Assembly: GCA_041390825.1 (NCBI GenBank)
Contig: JAWKPF010000013.1
Location: forward strand, 62,001-126,000
Direction of reading: 5' to 3'
Length of the DNA: 64,000 nucleotides
Source: Thermomicrobiales bacterium
GTDB lineage: Bacteria > Chloroflexota > Chloroflexia > Thermomicrobiales > UBA6265
Shown here one piece after another: positions 48,099-55,536 of the stretch; within the stretch, counting starts at the first letter, position 1; every line of letters starts with the position of its first letter. A program made the translations under genes and the position numbers. The notes below the pieces were generated by a model. That model saw only the letters and a program-made list of their open reading frames with translations. It did not search any database and was not told where the DNA came from.

Positions 48099-48326
48099 TC
48101 ACCGCCTGACCGCGCCATGGCGCACTGAGCGCAGCAGCGCTTCGGCCTTGCGGCGATCGATGATCGGCCAGTCGTCGGCGCGCTGCTCTGGCAGGAGCGA
48201 GACGTTCACTGGCGAGATGCGACGTACGAGGCCGGCGAACCGGCTTTCCTCGAATGACACGCGCAGCTCGATGCGAATCTCGTTGCCGACTTGCTGGAAT
48301 GGGGAGAACCAACTGTTGCGAACCAC
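48099..48326 (-). CDS. Small hypothetical protein, first gene of the decarboxylase operon
   Basis: The frame gives about 75 residues from GTG 48326: VVRNSWFSPFQQVGNEIRIE, then SFEESRFAGLVRRISPVNVS and RRKAEALLRSVRHGAVRR. GGAGAGG stands 8 bases before the GTG. Its stop is 4 bases from the start of the SMR-like gene, a spacing typical of coupled genes. No family recognised; it is soluble and basic at its C terminus. Confidence 0.45.
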   Translation of the reverse strand: MVRNSWFSPFQQVGNEIRIELRVSFEESRFAGLVRRISPVNVSLLPEQRADDWPIIDRRKAEALLRSVRHGAVRR

Positions 48327-48837
48327 GGTGCGTTCCTCTCCATTGACGTATCGATCTATCAAGCGCCGTATTGGTCGAGTCGACGGAAGGGCCGGGCTGC
48401 GATGAGAGCTGGGTTGCGGCCCTCCGGTCGACGCATCCTCATGGTGCAGCCAGACGACCCGGAGCAACAGACGCAACGCACACGCAATTGGTGTGTTCTT
48501 GCGGACAGCAGGCAGCACGCAGCACGCAGTAGTCAGTAGTCAGTGGTCAGTTGGGGGTTGTGGGCGGACAGCACTTGGGCAACGGAATGGGGATGCCAGT
48601 GCGCAGCCATAGCCTTTCACGTCATGCTTGCTCGTGCTTTCCGCGCATTGGCATGCGACAGCCAACTGGCGACTGACTACTGACAACTAGCTACTGCGTG
48701 CTGCGTGCTGCGTGCCGCCTGCCGCCTGCTGCCTGCTGCGTGCTCCGGCATATCGGATTGTTCGGTCGATTGGGCGCTGCTAGGATGGCGAGGCGGTTTA
48801 CCTCGGCCGGTCCAACGAGGGACTGGTAGGACAGACC
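48327..48837. repeat. Intergenic region dominated by a large inverted repeat of 7-bp-period arrays
   Basis: The left arm (48503-48560) reads AGGCAGCACGCAGCACGCAG, then TAGTCAG TAGTCAG TGGTCAG. The right arm (48655-48748) reads the complement order: ACTGACTACTGACAACTAG, then TGCTGCG words and GCCGCCT/GCTGCCT heptamers. The two would fold into a cruciform or hairpin with a loop of about 95 bases. No gene is seen; the MFS promoter must lie close to 48760-48830. Confidence 0.8.
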
Positions 48838-50160
48838 TTGGCCAGCGACACAGCAGCACAGACCGACGCGCAGAAACCGGGACGGCTCGATGTCGTCCGC
48901 AATCGCTCGTTGCTGACGCTCATGCTGGGGCATGGCACGGTCGATATGTACTCCGGGGTGATCCCCCTCCTCTATCCCCTGTTGACCGAGCAATTCGACC
49001 TGAATCTGAAGACGGTCGGACTGGTGTCTCTCTGCTACTCCGGGATGGCGTCGCTGACGCAGCCGCTGTTCGGGTGGGTCACCGATCGGTGGGGCACGCG
49101 CTGGATCGGGTTGGCGCTGATGTGGACGGCCATCATGTTCGCGTTGCTGGGGCTGGCGACCAGCTTTTCAATGTTGCTCCTCTGCGCCGCGCTTGCCGGT
49201 ATCGGGTCGGGCGCGTATCACCCGATGGGGGCGGTGACCGCGGCGTCGGTGATTCCGGACAATCAGCGCAATGTGGCGATGTCGATTTATGTCACGGGCG
49301 GCACACTGGGAGTGGCAATCGGCCCGCTCATCGGCGTGGCGGTGTTCGCGCTCTTTGGGTTGCACGGCACCCTGGCGATGGTGATTCCCGGTGCGGCGAT
49401 CGCTGTGTTTCTGTTGAGCCAGATGCGCACGATTGCGTCGCGCCTCAAGAAGAAGGCGGAGCAGGCGCAGGCCGAGGCGCCGCCGATCCCCTGGAAGCCG
49501 ATGAGTGTGGTGATTGCGCTGATGATGCTGCGCTCGTGGGTGCTCTTCGGCATCAGCTCGTTCATTCCCATCTGGTATGACGAGATGGGCTACAGCCGGT
49601 TGTTCTATGCCGCGCTTTCGACCACGATCCTGCTCAGCAGCGCGGCCGGGGCCATTGGTGTTGGGTCGATTGCTGACCGGCATGGACGGCGGAAGCTGCT
49701 GGTGATGACGTCGGTGGCCACGGTGCCGCTGATTCTGCTCTTCGCGCAGTTCCCCGGCGTGCCGGCGTTCTTCACTGCGGCGATGATCGGGTTGCTGGCG
49801 GCGAGCACCGGACCGCTGTTGCTGGTGATGGCGCAGCAGCTGATGTCCGGGCGGCCGGGAATCGCATCTGGCCTGATCCTGGGGTTGGGTTTCATCATGG
49901 GGGCGGTTGGCGTGCCGATCATGGGCGCGGTGGCGGACGAATGGGGCATCCAGAACGCGATGCGGCTCTGGGCGCTGATCGCCGGATTGTCGATCTTTGT
50001 GTCGATGCTCTTGCCGACCGATGCGGACGTGCGGTTGTTGAGCGAGCGGAAGCCGGCGCGTCGTGAGGCCAGTGTTCAGGGGACAGGGTCGGGAGGAGTC
50101 CTGAGGCCGGAGTCCAGAGTCCAGAGTCCAGGGTCAAGAGTCAGGGGGCCTGGGTCCTGA
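48838..50160 (+). CDS. MFS transporter, fosmidomycin-resistance (Fsr)-like
   Basis: The 440-residue protein has 12 membrane helices and the MFS signature loop WVTDRWGTRW between helices 2 and 3. LTLMLGHGTVDMYSGVIPLL and GIGSGAYHPMGAVTAASV are typical of the Fsr subfamily of drug exporters. The cytoplasmic midloop is basic (RLKKKAEQAQAE). The last 30 residues (LRPESRVQSPGSRVRGPGS) are encoded by a 7-bp-period repeat array, and the stop codon lies within it, so the C terminus is probably a passive extension. The start is TTG with AGGA 9 bases upstream. Substrate unknown; the gene stands 22 bases before the next decarboxylase gene. Confidence 0.9.
   Translation: MASDTAAQTDAQKPGRLDVVRNRSLLTLMLGHGTVDMYSGVIPLLYPLLTEQFDLNLKTVGLVSLCYSGMASLTQPLFGWVTDRWGTRWIGLALMWTAIMFALLGLATSFSMLLLCAALAGIGSGAYHPMGAVTAASVIPDNQRNVAMSIYVTGGTLGVAIGPLIGVAVFALFGLHGTLAMVIPGAAIAVFLLSQMRTIASRLKKKAEQAQAEAPPIPWKPMSVVIALMMLRSWVLFGISSFIPIWYDEMGYSRLFYAALSTTILLSSAAGAIGVGSIADRHGRRKLLVMTSVATVPLILLFAQFPGVPAFFTAAMIGLLAASTGPLLLVMAQQLMSGRPGIASGLILGLGFIMGAVGVPIMGAVADEWGIQNAMRLWALIAGLSIFVSMLLPTDADVRLLSERKPARREASVQGTGSGGVLRPESRVQSPGSRVRGPGS
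50091..50158. repeat. 7-bp-period array inside the 3' end of the MFS gene
   Basis: Reads GAGTCCT GAGGCCG GAGTCCA GAGTCCA GAGTCCA GGGTCAA GAGTCAG in strict 7-base register. It is translated in frame as the C-terminal tail and supplies the stop codon. Confidence 0.88.
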
Positions 50161-50182
50161 GACGGTTGGGAACGAGGAGCGA

Positions 50183-51607
50183 ATGATGACGGGTGACGAC
50201 GGGCGTCACAGGGCGCAGGACGCTGGGCCTCGGACCATCGCGGCCATGATCGATCTTGGTCTGGACCGCATGGAAGCCTGGGAAGCGGGCTGGCGAGCAT
50301 TCCCGGTCGATGCGAGCTGGGATGTGGATGCGGCGGCGATGTCCGAGGCGATCGAGGCGCTGACGGAGCGGTTGACGGACAACTACCCCTTTTTCCATCC
50401 CGACTATGCGGCGCAGATGCTGATGCCTCCGCATCCGGTGGCGGCGGCGGCGTATGCCATCGCGCAGCGGATCAATCCGAATGCGCATGCGAATGACGGC
50501 GGTCCGGCAACGACCAGGCTGGAGATCGAGGTGGTCGATACCCACAAGGCGATGTTCGGCTACGACCCGAAGACGTCGCTGGGGCACCTGACCTCCAGCG
50601 GGACGATTGCCAATCTGGAGGCGCTCTGGGTCTCACGGGAACTCCATCCGGACAAGTCGATCGCCTATTCGAGACTGGCCCACTACACGCATGCGCGCAT
50701 GTGCGATGTGTTGCGCATGGAAGGCGTTGCCATCGAACCCGATGCGCTGGGACGGATCGATCTGGATGCGCTCGAGCGTGCGCTGAAATCGGGCCGCGTG
50801 GGGACGGTGGTCGCGACGGCGGGTTCGACCGGAACGGGTTCGGTCGATCAGGTGGACGAAATCGTGCCACTGGCGGCGCGCTATGGCGTGCGGGTGCATG
50901 TGGATGCCGCCTATGGCGGGTATTTCGTGCTGCTGGCGGGAACGGATGCGCTCGATCCAGCGGTGGCGCGGGCGTTCCGGGCAATCAGGGATGCGGACAG
51001 TATCGTGGTCGATCCGCACAAGCGCGGGTTGCAGCCGTACGGGTGTGGGTCGGTGTTTTTCAGGGACGCGACGGTCGGGCGGTTCTACAAGCACGACTCG
51101 CCGTACACCTATTTCACGTCGGCGGAGCTGCACCTGGGAGAGATCAGTCTCGAATGCTCGCGGGCAGGCGCGGCGGCAGCGGCGCTCTGGACGACGATGC
51201 GGGTCTTGCCTTTGGAAGCGGAACGAGGCTTGGGGCCGGTGCTGGCGCGCACCCGGGGGGCGGCGGTGCGTTGGGCGGAGCTGATTCGGGAGTCGGAGAT
51301 CCTGCGGTTGGCGATGGAGCCAGCATTGGACATTGTGACGTTCTACCCGGTGGTGGAGGGGGAGCAGCGGGTTTCGGCGATCAGCGCGGAGACACAGCGA
51401 GTGTTCGAAGCGTTGATGAACGATCCGGTCGAACCGGTCTACCTGGCGACATTGAAAGTGCGTCCGCCGCTGCTGTCAGGTGATGCGTCGTTGGTCTGGG
51501 ATCAGGACGAGTTGCTGGTGTTCCGTAGCGTGTTGATGCAGCCGGAGCATTTCGATGCGGTTCCGAATTTGCACCGGCGGGTCGCGGAAGCGGTGAATTG
51601 GCCGTAG
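50183..51607 (+). CDS. Group II PLP-dependent decarboxylase (glutamate/aromatic amino-acid decarboxylase-like)
   Basis: 474 residues with the group II decarboxylase core: FFHPDYAAQMLMPPHPVAAA, the phosphate-binding TSSGTIANLEALW, the cofactor Asp in VHVDAAYGGYF, and the PLP lysine in VVDPHKRGLQPYGCG. This family turns glutamate, tyrosine, DOPA, histidine or tryptophan into amines; the substrate is not readable, and a sphingosine-lyase-like role is less likely. GAGGAGC precedes the ATG. It follows an MFS exporter gene by 22 bases, so the pair could make and export an amine. A perfect hairpin terminator overlaps its stop. Confidence 0.9.
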   Translation: MMTGDDGRHRAQDAGPRTIAAMIDLGLDRMEAWEAGWRAFPVDASWDVDAAAMSEAIEALTERLTDNYPFFHPDYAAQMLMPPHPVAAAAYAIAQRINPNAHANDGGPATTRLEIEVVDTHKAMFGYDPKTSLGHLTSSGTIANLEALWVSRELHPDKSIAYSRLAHYTHARMCDVLRMEGVAIEPDALGRIDLDALERALKSGRVGTVVATAGSTGTGSVDQVDEIVPLAARYGVRVHVDAAYGGYFVLLAGTDALDPAVARAFRAIRDADSIVVDPHKRGLQPYGCGSVFFRDATVGRFYKHDSPYTYFTSAELHLGEISLECSRAGAAAAALWTTMRVLPLEAERGLGPVLARTRGAAVRWAELIRESEILRLAMEPALDIVTFYPVVEGEQRVSAISAETQRVFEALMNDPVEPVYLATLKVRPPLLSGDASLVWDQDELLVFRSVLMQPEHFDAVPNLHRRVAEAVNWP

Positions 51608-51639
51608 TGGCGGCACCCGTTGCCACGGGTGCCGCCACT
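51606..51639. terminator. Perfect 15-bp hairpin between convergent genes
   Basis: AGTGGCGGCACCCGT pairs perfectly with its complement around the tetraloop TGCC. The arm starts inside the TAG stop of the decarboxylase gene; the facing gene ends at 51674. Confidence 0.75.
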
Positions 51640-51673
51640 GTGCAGGCGGCCGTGGATGGCGATGGCGGGTGTG

Positions 51674-52177
51674 TTATGCGGCGTCGAGCCAGCGGCGGAT
51701 CTGGGGTTCGTGCTCGATGTGGAGATGGTCGAACCAGGAGCGGTCGAGCATCGATTCGGCGATCGATTGCCCATTCATCCAGAGAAAGTAGTCTGGATCG
51801 GTGAGGGCATCGTCTGGCAGGGCGAGGATGACGGTGCGCAGGCGGGCGAAGGTTTCCGCGTAGGCGTCGAGCACCTCATCGGCGGGGATGTCGCGGTCGC
51901 GCTGGTAGAGCCAGGCGTTGATCTCGTCGTCGCCGGTCAGCGCGGACGGCCAGGGGGCCGGCGGTTCGGGTTCGCCGCGGGCCTCGGCTTCCAGGAGACG
52001 AATGCCACCGTCTCGCCAGGCAAGCAGATGGGCGGTTACATCGCGGAACGACCAGGCGCCGGTGACGCCCGGCTCATCCATGCGATCCGGGTCGACATCG
52101 GCGAGCAGGGCTTCCCATTCGGTGCGCTCTTCGTCGATGATTTCGACGAGCTGGTGCTTCAGCTTGGAGTTGGTCAC
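51674..52177 (-). CDS. DinB/ClbS-like four-helix protein
   Basis: About 167 residues: KLKHQLVEIIDEERTEWEAL, then GAWSFRDVTAHLLAWRDGGI, with the conserved W-(S/T)-x-(R/K)-D-x-x-x-H-x-x-x-(W/A) of the DinB/ClbS/DfsB superfamily. The helix ends with WFDHLHIEHEPQIRRWL, a second His pair. DinB-like proteins bind a metal with three His and act as thiol transferases; ClbS-type ones protect DNA from colibactin. The GTG start at 52177 follows AGGAGACG. It is alone, divergent from the membrane-protein gene. Subfamily is a guess. Confidence 0.75.
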   Translation of the reverse strand: MTNSKLKHQLVEIIDEERTEWEALLADVDPDRMDEPGVTGAWSFRDVTAHLLAWRDGGIRLLEAEARGEPEPPAPWPSALTGDDEINAWLYQRDRDIPADEVLDAYAETFARLRTVILALPDDALTDPDYFLWMNGQSIAESMLDRSWFDHLHIEHEPQIRRWLDAA

Positions 52178-52439
52178 TGCCAAACGTCTCCTGGCTGCCG
52201 GCGTGTTCCTCGCCGGCGAAAAGACCGTCAAGAGTGGGTTCAAGAACACCTGGACAAACATTCGGGCGCACGTCCTCCTTAGGAGCCATTCCCATAGCGC
52301 CCCCGCACTCTGGTTCAGTAGAACGAGCGTGGGCGGCTGATGTGAGATAGTCGTGTGAGCAATTTCGGATTCGACTGCGGGCGGTGCGGCATACTGCCGT
52401 TCGCATCTTGGTTTTCATGGGAGTGGGGTTGGGCGAACG

Positions 52440-53357
52440 ATGTGGAGAGCACCGCTGCGAGGGTTCCTGCTGGTGTTGGTGGTCGCCGGGGTGGCGGTCC
52501 TGTCAGTTGGCCTCTGGGCGCGCTACACGATCTACGACCAGGACCAGTTCGTGTCGGTGGTTTCCGGTCTTTCCGCCGATCCAGCCGTGCAGCAGGTAGC
52601 CATCGAGCGCACGATGGCAGCGATCGACAAACAGGTCGAGGAGCGAACTGGCGCCCAATCGCTCTCGCCGACGATCGCGTTCACCTATCAGATGTTCCGG
52701 CCGCAGATCGAGAGCGGCATTACCGCGGCGTTGCACTCGCCCCGTTGGGAGCCGATCTGGGAACAAGCGCTGCGCGAATTGCACGGTCCGCTGACCGATC
52801 TGCTGAAGGGGCACGACACTCCCTATCTGGTCCAAACCGACAATGAAGTGCAGTTCAATCTCTTTCCGCTCTACGAACAGGCGAAGATGCAGCTCGCCGC
52901 GCAGGGCATCGGCGTGCTGGACCAACTCCAACTAACGAGCGACGATCTCTGGGTCTCGATTCTGAAGGGCGATACGTTGGTGCAGGTGCAAGAGTACGTG
53001 CGCCTCTTCAACCGGTTGCTGGCGGTGGGCATTATCGTTTCGGTCCTGTCGGGAGTCGGCTATGTACTGCTGTCGAGCCGCAAGCTGCGCGCGATGGCCT
53101 GGCTGGTGCTGGCGATCGGGGTTGGCTGGCTGATCCAGCGCGTGGCGCTCGAGATCGGCAAGCGGCAACTCGTGGATGAGCTGGACACCGGAAGTGAGCG
53201 AGGCGCCGCGCAGCGGTTCTACGACACGCTCCTGGGCGACCTGCGCACGTTCGAGCTGTGGGCGCTGATCGCGGCGGTAGTGGCGGCAGCGGGGATCTAC
53301 CTCTTCGACCGCTTCTATATGCAAAAGAAGGTGAAGGAAATCGACGCGGCTGCCTAG
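52440..53357 (+). CDS. Membrane protein of unknown function, four helices
   Basis: The 305-residue protein has an N-terminal membrane helix (about 8-28, GFLLVLVVAGVAVLSVGLWA), an outer helical domain (about 30-185; DQFVSVVSGLSADPAVQQVA), and three C-terminal helices (about 190-212, 218-236 and 268-288). The outer segment with D-P-A-V-Q resembles a family of actinobacterial and chloroflexal integral proteins without assigned role. The ATG start has no good ribosome binding site. It ends with a charged tail (KKVKEIDAAA). It is followed by a short 7-bp-period array. Confidence 0.6.
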   Translation: MWRAPLRGFLLVLVVAGVAVLSVGLWARYTIYDQDQFVSVVSGLSADPAVQQVAIERTMAAIDKQVEERTGAQSLSPTIAFTYQMFRPQIESGITAALHSPRWEPIWEQALRELHGPLTDLLKGHDTPYLVQTDNEVQFNLFPLYEQAKMQLAAQGIGVLDQLQLTSDDLWVSILKGDTLVQVQEYVRLFNRLLAVGIIVSVLSGVGYVLLSSRKLRAMAWLVLAIGVGWLIQRVALEIGKRQLVDELDTGSERGAAQRFYDTLLGDLRTFELWALIAAVVAAAGIYLFDRFYMQKKVKEIDAAA

Positions 53358-53370
53358 CGTGGGGGCCGGG

Positions 53371-53398
53371 GCCCTGAGCTATGAGCCCTGAGACGAGG
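53371..53398. repeat. Short 7-bp-period array
   Basis: GCCCTGA GCTATGA GCCCTGA GACGAGG, starting 13 bases past the stop of the membrane-protein gene. Confidence 0.6.
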
Positions 53399-53457
53399 GT
53401 AGGCGGCAGAGGTTCTGTTCTTCAGGCGCCGAGTCTACGGAAGGGAGCGTCCTTCGT

Positions 53458-54267
53458 ATGACGACACCCATTCGAACCGAGCTGGCTGGACCGCTGCGCG
53501 AGCAGCCCCCGGCGGACCGGATGGCGGGGCGGATTTGCCTGGTGGTGGGCGCCACGCGGGGTATTGGGCGGGCCACGGCGTTGCGCATGGCGGCGGAGGG
53601 CGCGGCGGGGGTGGCGATTGCCGGGCGAAATACGACGCTGGGCGAGAAGCTGGCGGACGAACTGAACGGACTGGGGGCGGAGAGCCTCTTCGTGCCAGCC
53701 GATGTCACGCTGGAAGCAGATTTGGCGACCCTGGTGGATCGGGTAGTCGCGCGGTTTGGGCGGATCGACGCGGTGTGCAACAACGCGGGACACCAGGAGC
53801 GGCGCGCGCCAATCCTGGATCAGACCGACGAAGCCTATGCGCAGGTGTTCGATACCAATGTGCGCTTCCTCTTTAATGCGATGCGTTTCGAGATCGCGGC
53901 GATGCTCCCGACGGGCGGGGGAACGATCGTCAATACGACCAGCGTGAGCGGGGTGCGCAATCCCTATCCAGGGTTCGCGCTCTACAACGCCTCCAAGGCA
54001 GCGGCGATCGCGCTGACCCGGTCGGCAGCGCTGGAGTATGCGCCGCAGGGCGTGCGGATCAATTCGGTGGCGCCGGGGCGGGTGGTGACCGATATGATGC
54101 TGTCGACCGGGGTGGGGGATATGCAGGCAGTGGCGGCGGGGTTGCCGTTGCGGCGCATGGGGCATCCGGAAGAGGTGGCGATGGCTGCGGTCTGGCTGCT
54201 GTCGGACGAGTCGAGCTATGTCGTGGGGCATGTGCTCTGCGCCGATGGGGGATTCCTGGCAGGGTAG
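53458..54267 (+). CDS. Short-chain dehydrogenase/reductase (SDR)
   Basis: The 269-residue protein has the classical SDR motifs: coenzyme loop GATRGIG (about residues 31-37), AGRN (NADP preference likely), DVT, NNAG (about 108-111), and the catalytic Ser-Tyr-Lys in NTTSVSG and YNASK. PG then follows at NSVAPGRVV. These enzymes reduce carbonyls or oxidise alcohols with NAD(P). The substrate cannot be inferred. The first 25 residues before MAGRICLVVGA are unusual for the family but fit the ATG at 53458; no other start codon has a better site. It lies 88 bases before the molybdopterin-binding gene on the same strand. Confidence 0.92.
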   Translation: MTTPIRTELAGPLREQPPADRMAGRICLVVGATRGIGRATALRMAAEGAAGVAIAGRNTTLGEKLADELNGLGAESLFVPADVTLEADLATLVDRVVARFGRIDAVCNNAGHQERRAPILDQTDEAYAQVFDTNVRFLFNAMRFEIAAMLPTGGGTIVNTTSVSGVRNPYPGFALYNASKAAAIALTRSAALEYAPQGVRINSVAPGRVVTDMMLSTGVGDMQAVAAGLPLRRMGHPEEVAMAAVWLLSDESSYVVGHVLCADGGFLAG

Positions 54268-54355
54268 GCGGATAGAGCATGGTGCGAACCGGCGCAATAG
54301 TCGATCATTGACTATGACGCTGGCCGTTCGGCCGATCAGGACGTTGTGCACTCCC

Positions 54356-55360
54356 ATGAAACCGCTCCTCATCGATCCCAGAACCTTTTCGCCCAATGGG
54401 GCCAATGTGGTCCTGGCGCAGGAGATTCGCTTCGACGGCGCGCGGTTCCATAAAGGGCAACCGGTGACCGGCGAGATGCTGGAGCGGTTGCGTGCCTATC
54501 CGGAACCGTTGCACGGGATGTTGCTCGAAGCGAACGATGTGCACGAGGACGATGCCGCGCTGGCGATTGCGGGAGCTGCGGCAGGGCCCGGCGTGGTGCT
54601 CGGGAAGCCGGTACAAAGCCGCGTGAATCTGAAAGCAGAGCATAAGGGTCTCTTGCGGATCGACCGGGCAGCGGTCGATGCGATCAACGCGCTGCCGGAT
54701 CTGGGGCTGTTCACGTTGCTGGACCGGATGGCGGTGCTGCCCGGCAAGATCGTTGCGGGAGCGAAGATCACACCGGTGGCGACCAGGAGGTCGCTGATCG
54801 ACGAGGCAGTGCGGATTGCCTCGCAATCCAAGGTCGTGCAGGTGAAGCCGTTCCGCCCGCTCAAGATCGGAGTGGTGACCACCGAGGCGATGGACGAGAA
54901 GACGTGCGCGCGGTTCGAACGGGCGGTCGAAACCAAGACCGGCTGGTATGGGGGCGAGCTGCTGGGGTACCGCGCGGTGGCCAACGACCCCGGGGCGGTC
55001 GCGGCGGCGTTGTTCGGGTTTCTGGATGAGGGGGCCGATCTGCTGATGACGGGCGGCGGCAACACGATGGACCCGATGGATGGGGCGCTGGGGGCGATTC
55101 CGCTGGTGGAAGGGCAGGTAGTGCGCATCGGGGCGCCAGCGCATCCGGGGAGTATGTTCTGGTTGGCGTACACCGGCGATGTGCCGATCTTCAACCTGGC
55201 GTCGTGCTCGATGTATTCGCAATCGACTGTGGCCGATCTCGTGCTCCCCTGGATCATGGCGGGGGAGCGGGTGACGTCGACCGATCTGGCCGGGATCGGG
55301 TATGGGGGGTTGCTCGACCGGGATATGCAGTTCCGCTTCCCGCCGTACGAGGATGCGTAG
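54356..55360 (+). CDS. Molybdopterin-binding (MoaB/MogA-like) protein
   Basis: 334 residues. The N-terminal part resembles the molybdopterin-binding fold: KPLLIDPRTFSPNGANVVLA, VLGKPVQSRVNLKAEHKGLL. The C-terminal half is a MoCF domain: KIGVVTTEAMDEKTCARFER, LLMTGGGNTMDPMDGALGAI (TGG-type signature), then VRIGAPAHPGSMFWLAY. These domains load or insert molybdenum into the pterin cofactor, and such stand-alone proteins often accompany molybdenum hydroxylases such as CO or xanthine dehydrogenase; none is visible here. The ATG at 54356 fits the domain start, though no clear ribosome binding site precedes it. Confidence 0.82.
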   Translation: MKPLLIDPRTFSPNGANVVLAQEIRFDGARFHKGQPVTGEMLERLRAYPEPLHGMLLEANDVHEDDAALAIAGAAAGPGVVLGKPVQSRVNLKAEHKGLLRIDRAAVDAINALPDLGLFTLLDRMAVLPGKIVAGAKITPVATRRSLIDEAVRIASQSKVVQVKPFRPLKIGVVTTEAMDEKTCARFERAVETKTGWYGGELLGYRAVANDPGAVAAALFGFLDEGADLLMTGGGNTMDPMDGALGAIPLVEGQVVRIGAPAHPGSMFWLAYTGDVPIFNLASCSMYSQSTVADLVLPWIMAGERVTSTDLAGIGYGGLLDRDMQFRFPPYEDA

Positions 55361-55536
55361 TCGCCAGTCTCAAGTTGCCAGTAGCGTGTCACGAATGGTT
55401 CGAACGATGTATCGTTTGTCGTGCGTACATTGTGACGCTCATGAACTATCATTCCCTACTTGGACTGCTACGCGAGTGGATATCCGGGCGACGGGTCGGC
55501 TAGCCCCACTGACCCTCGACGAGACAAGGCGTTGTT

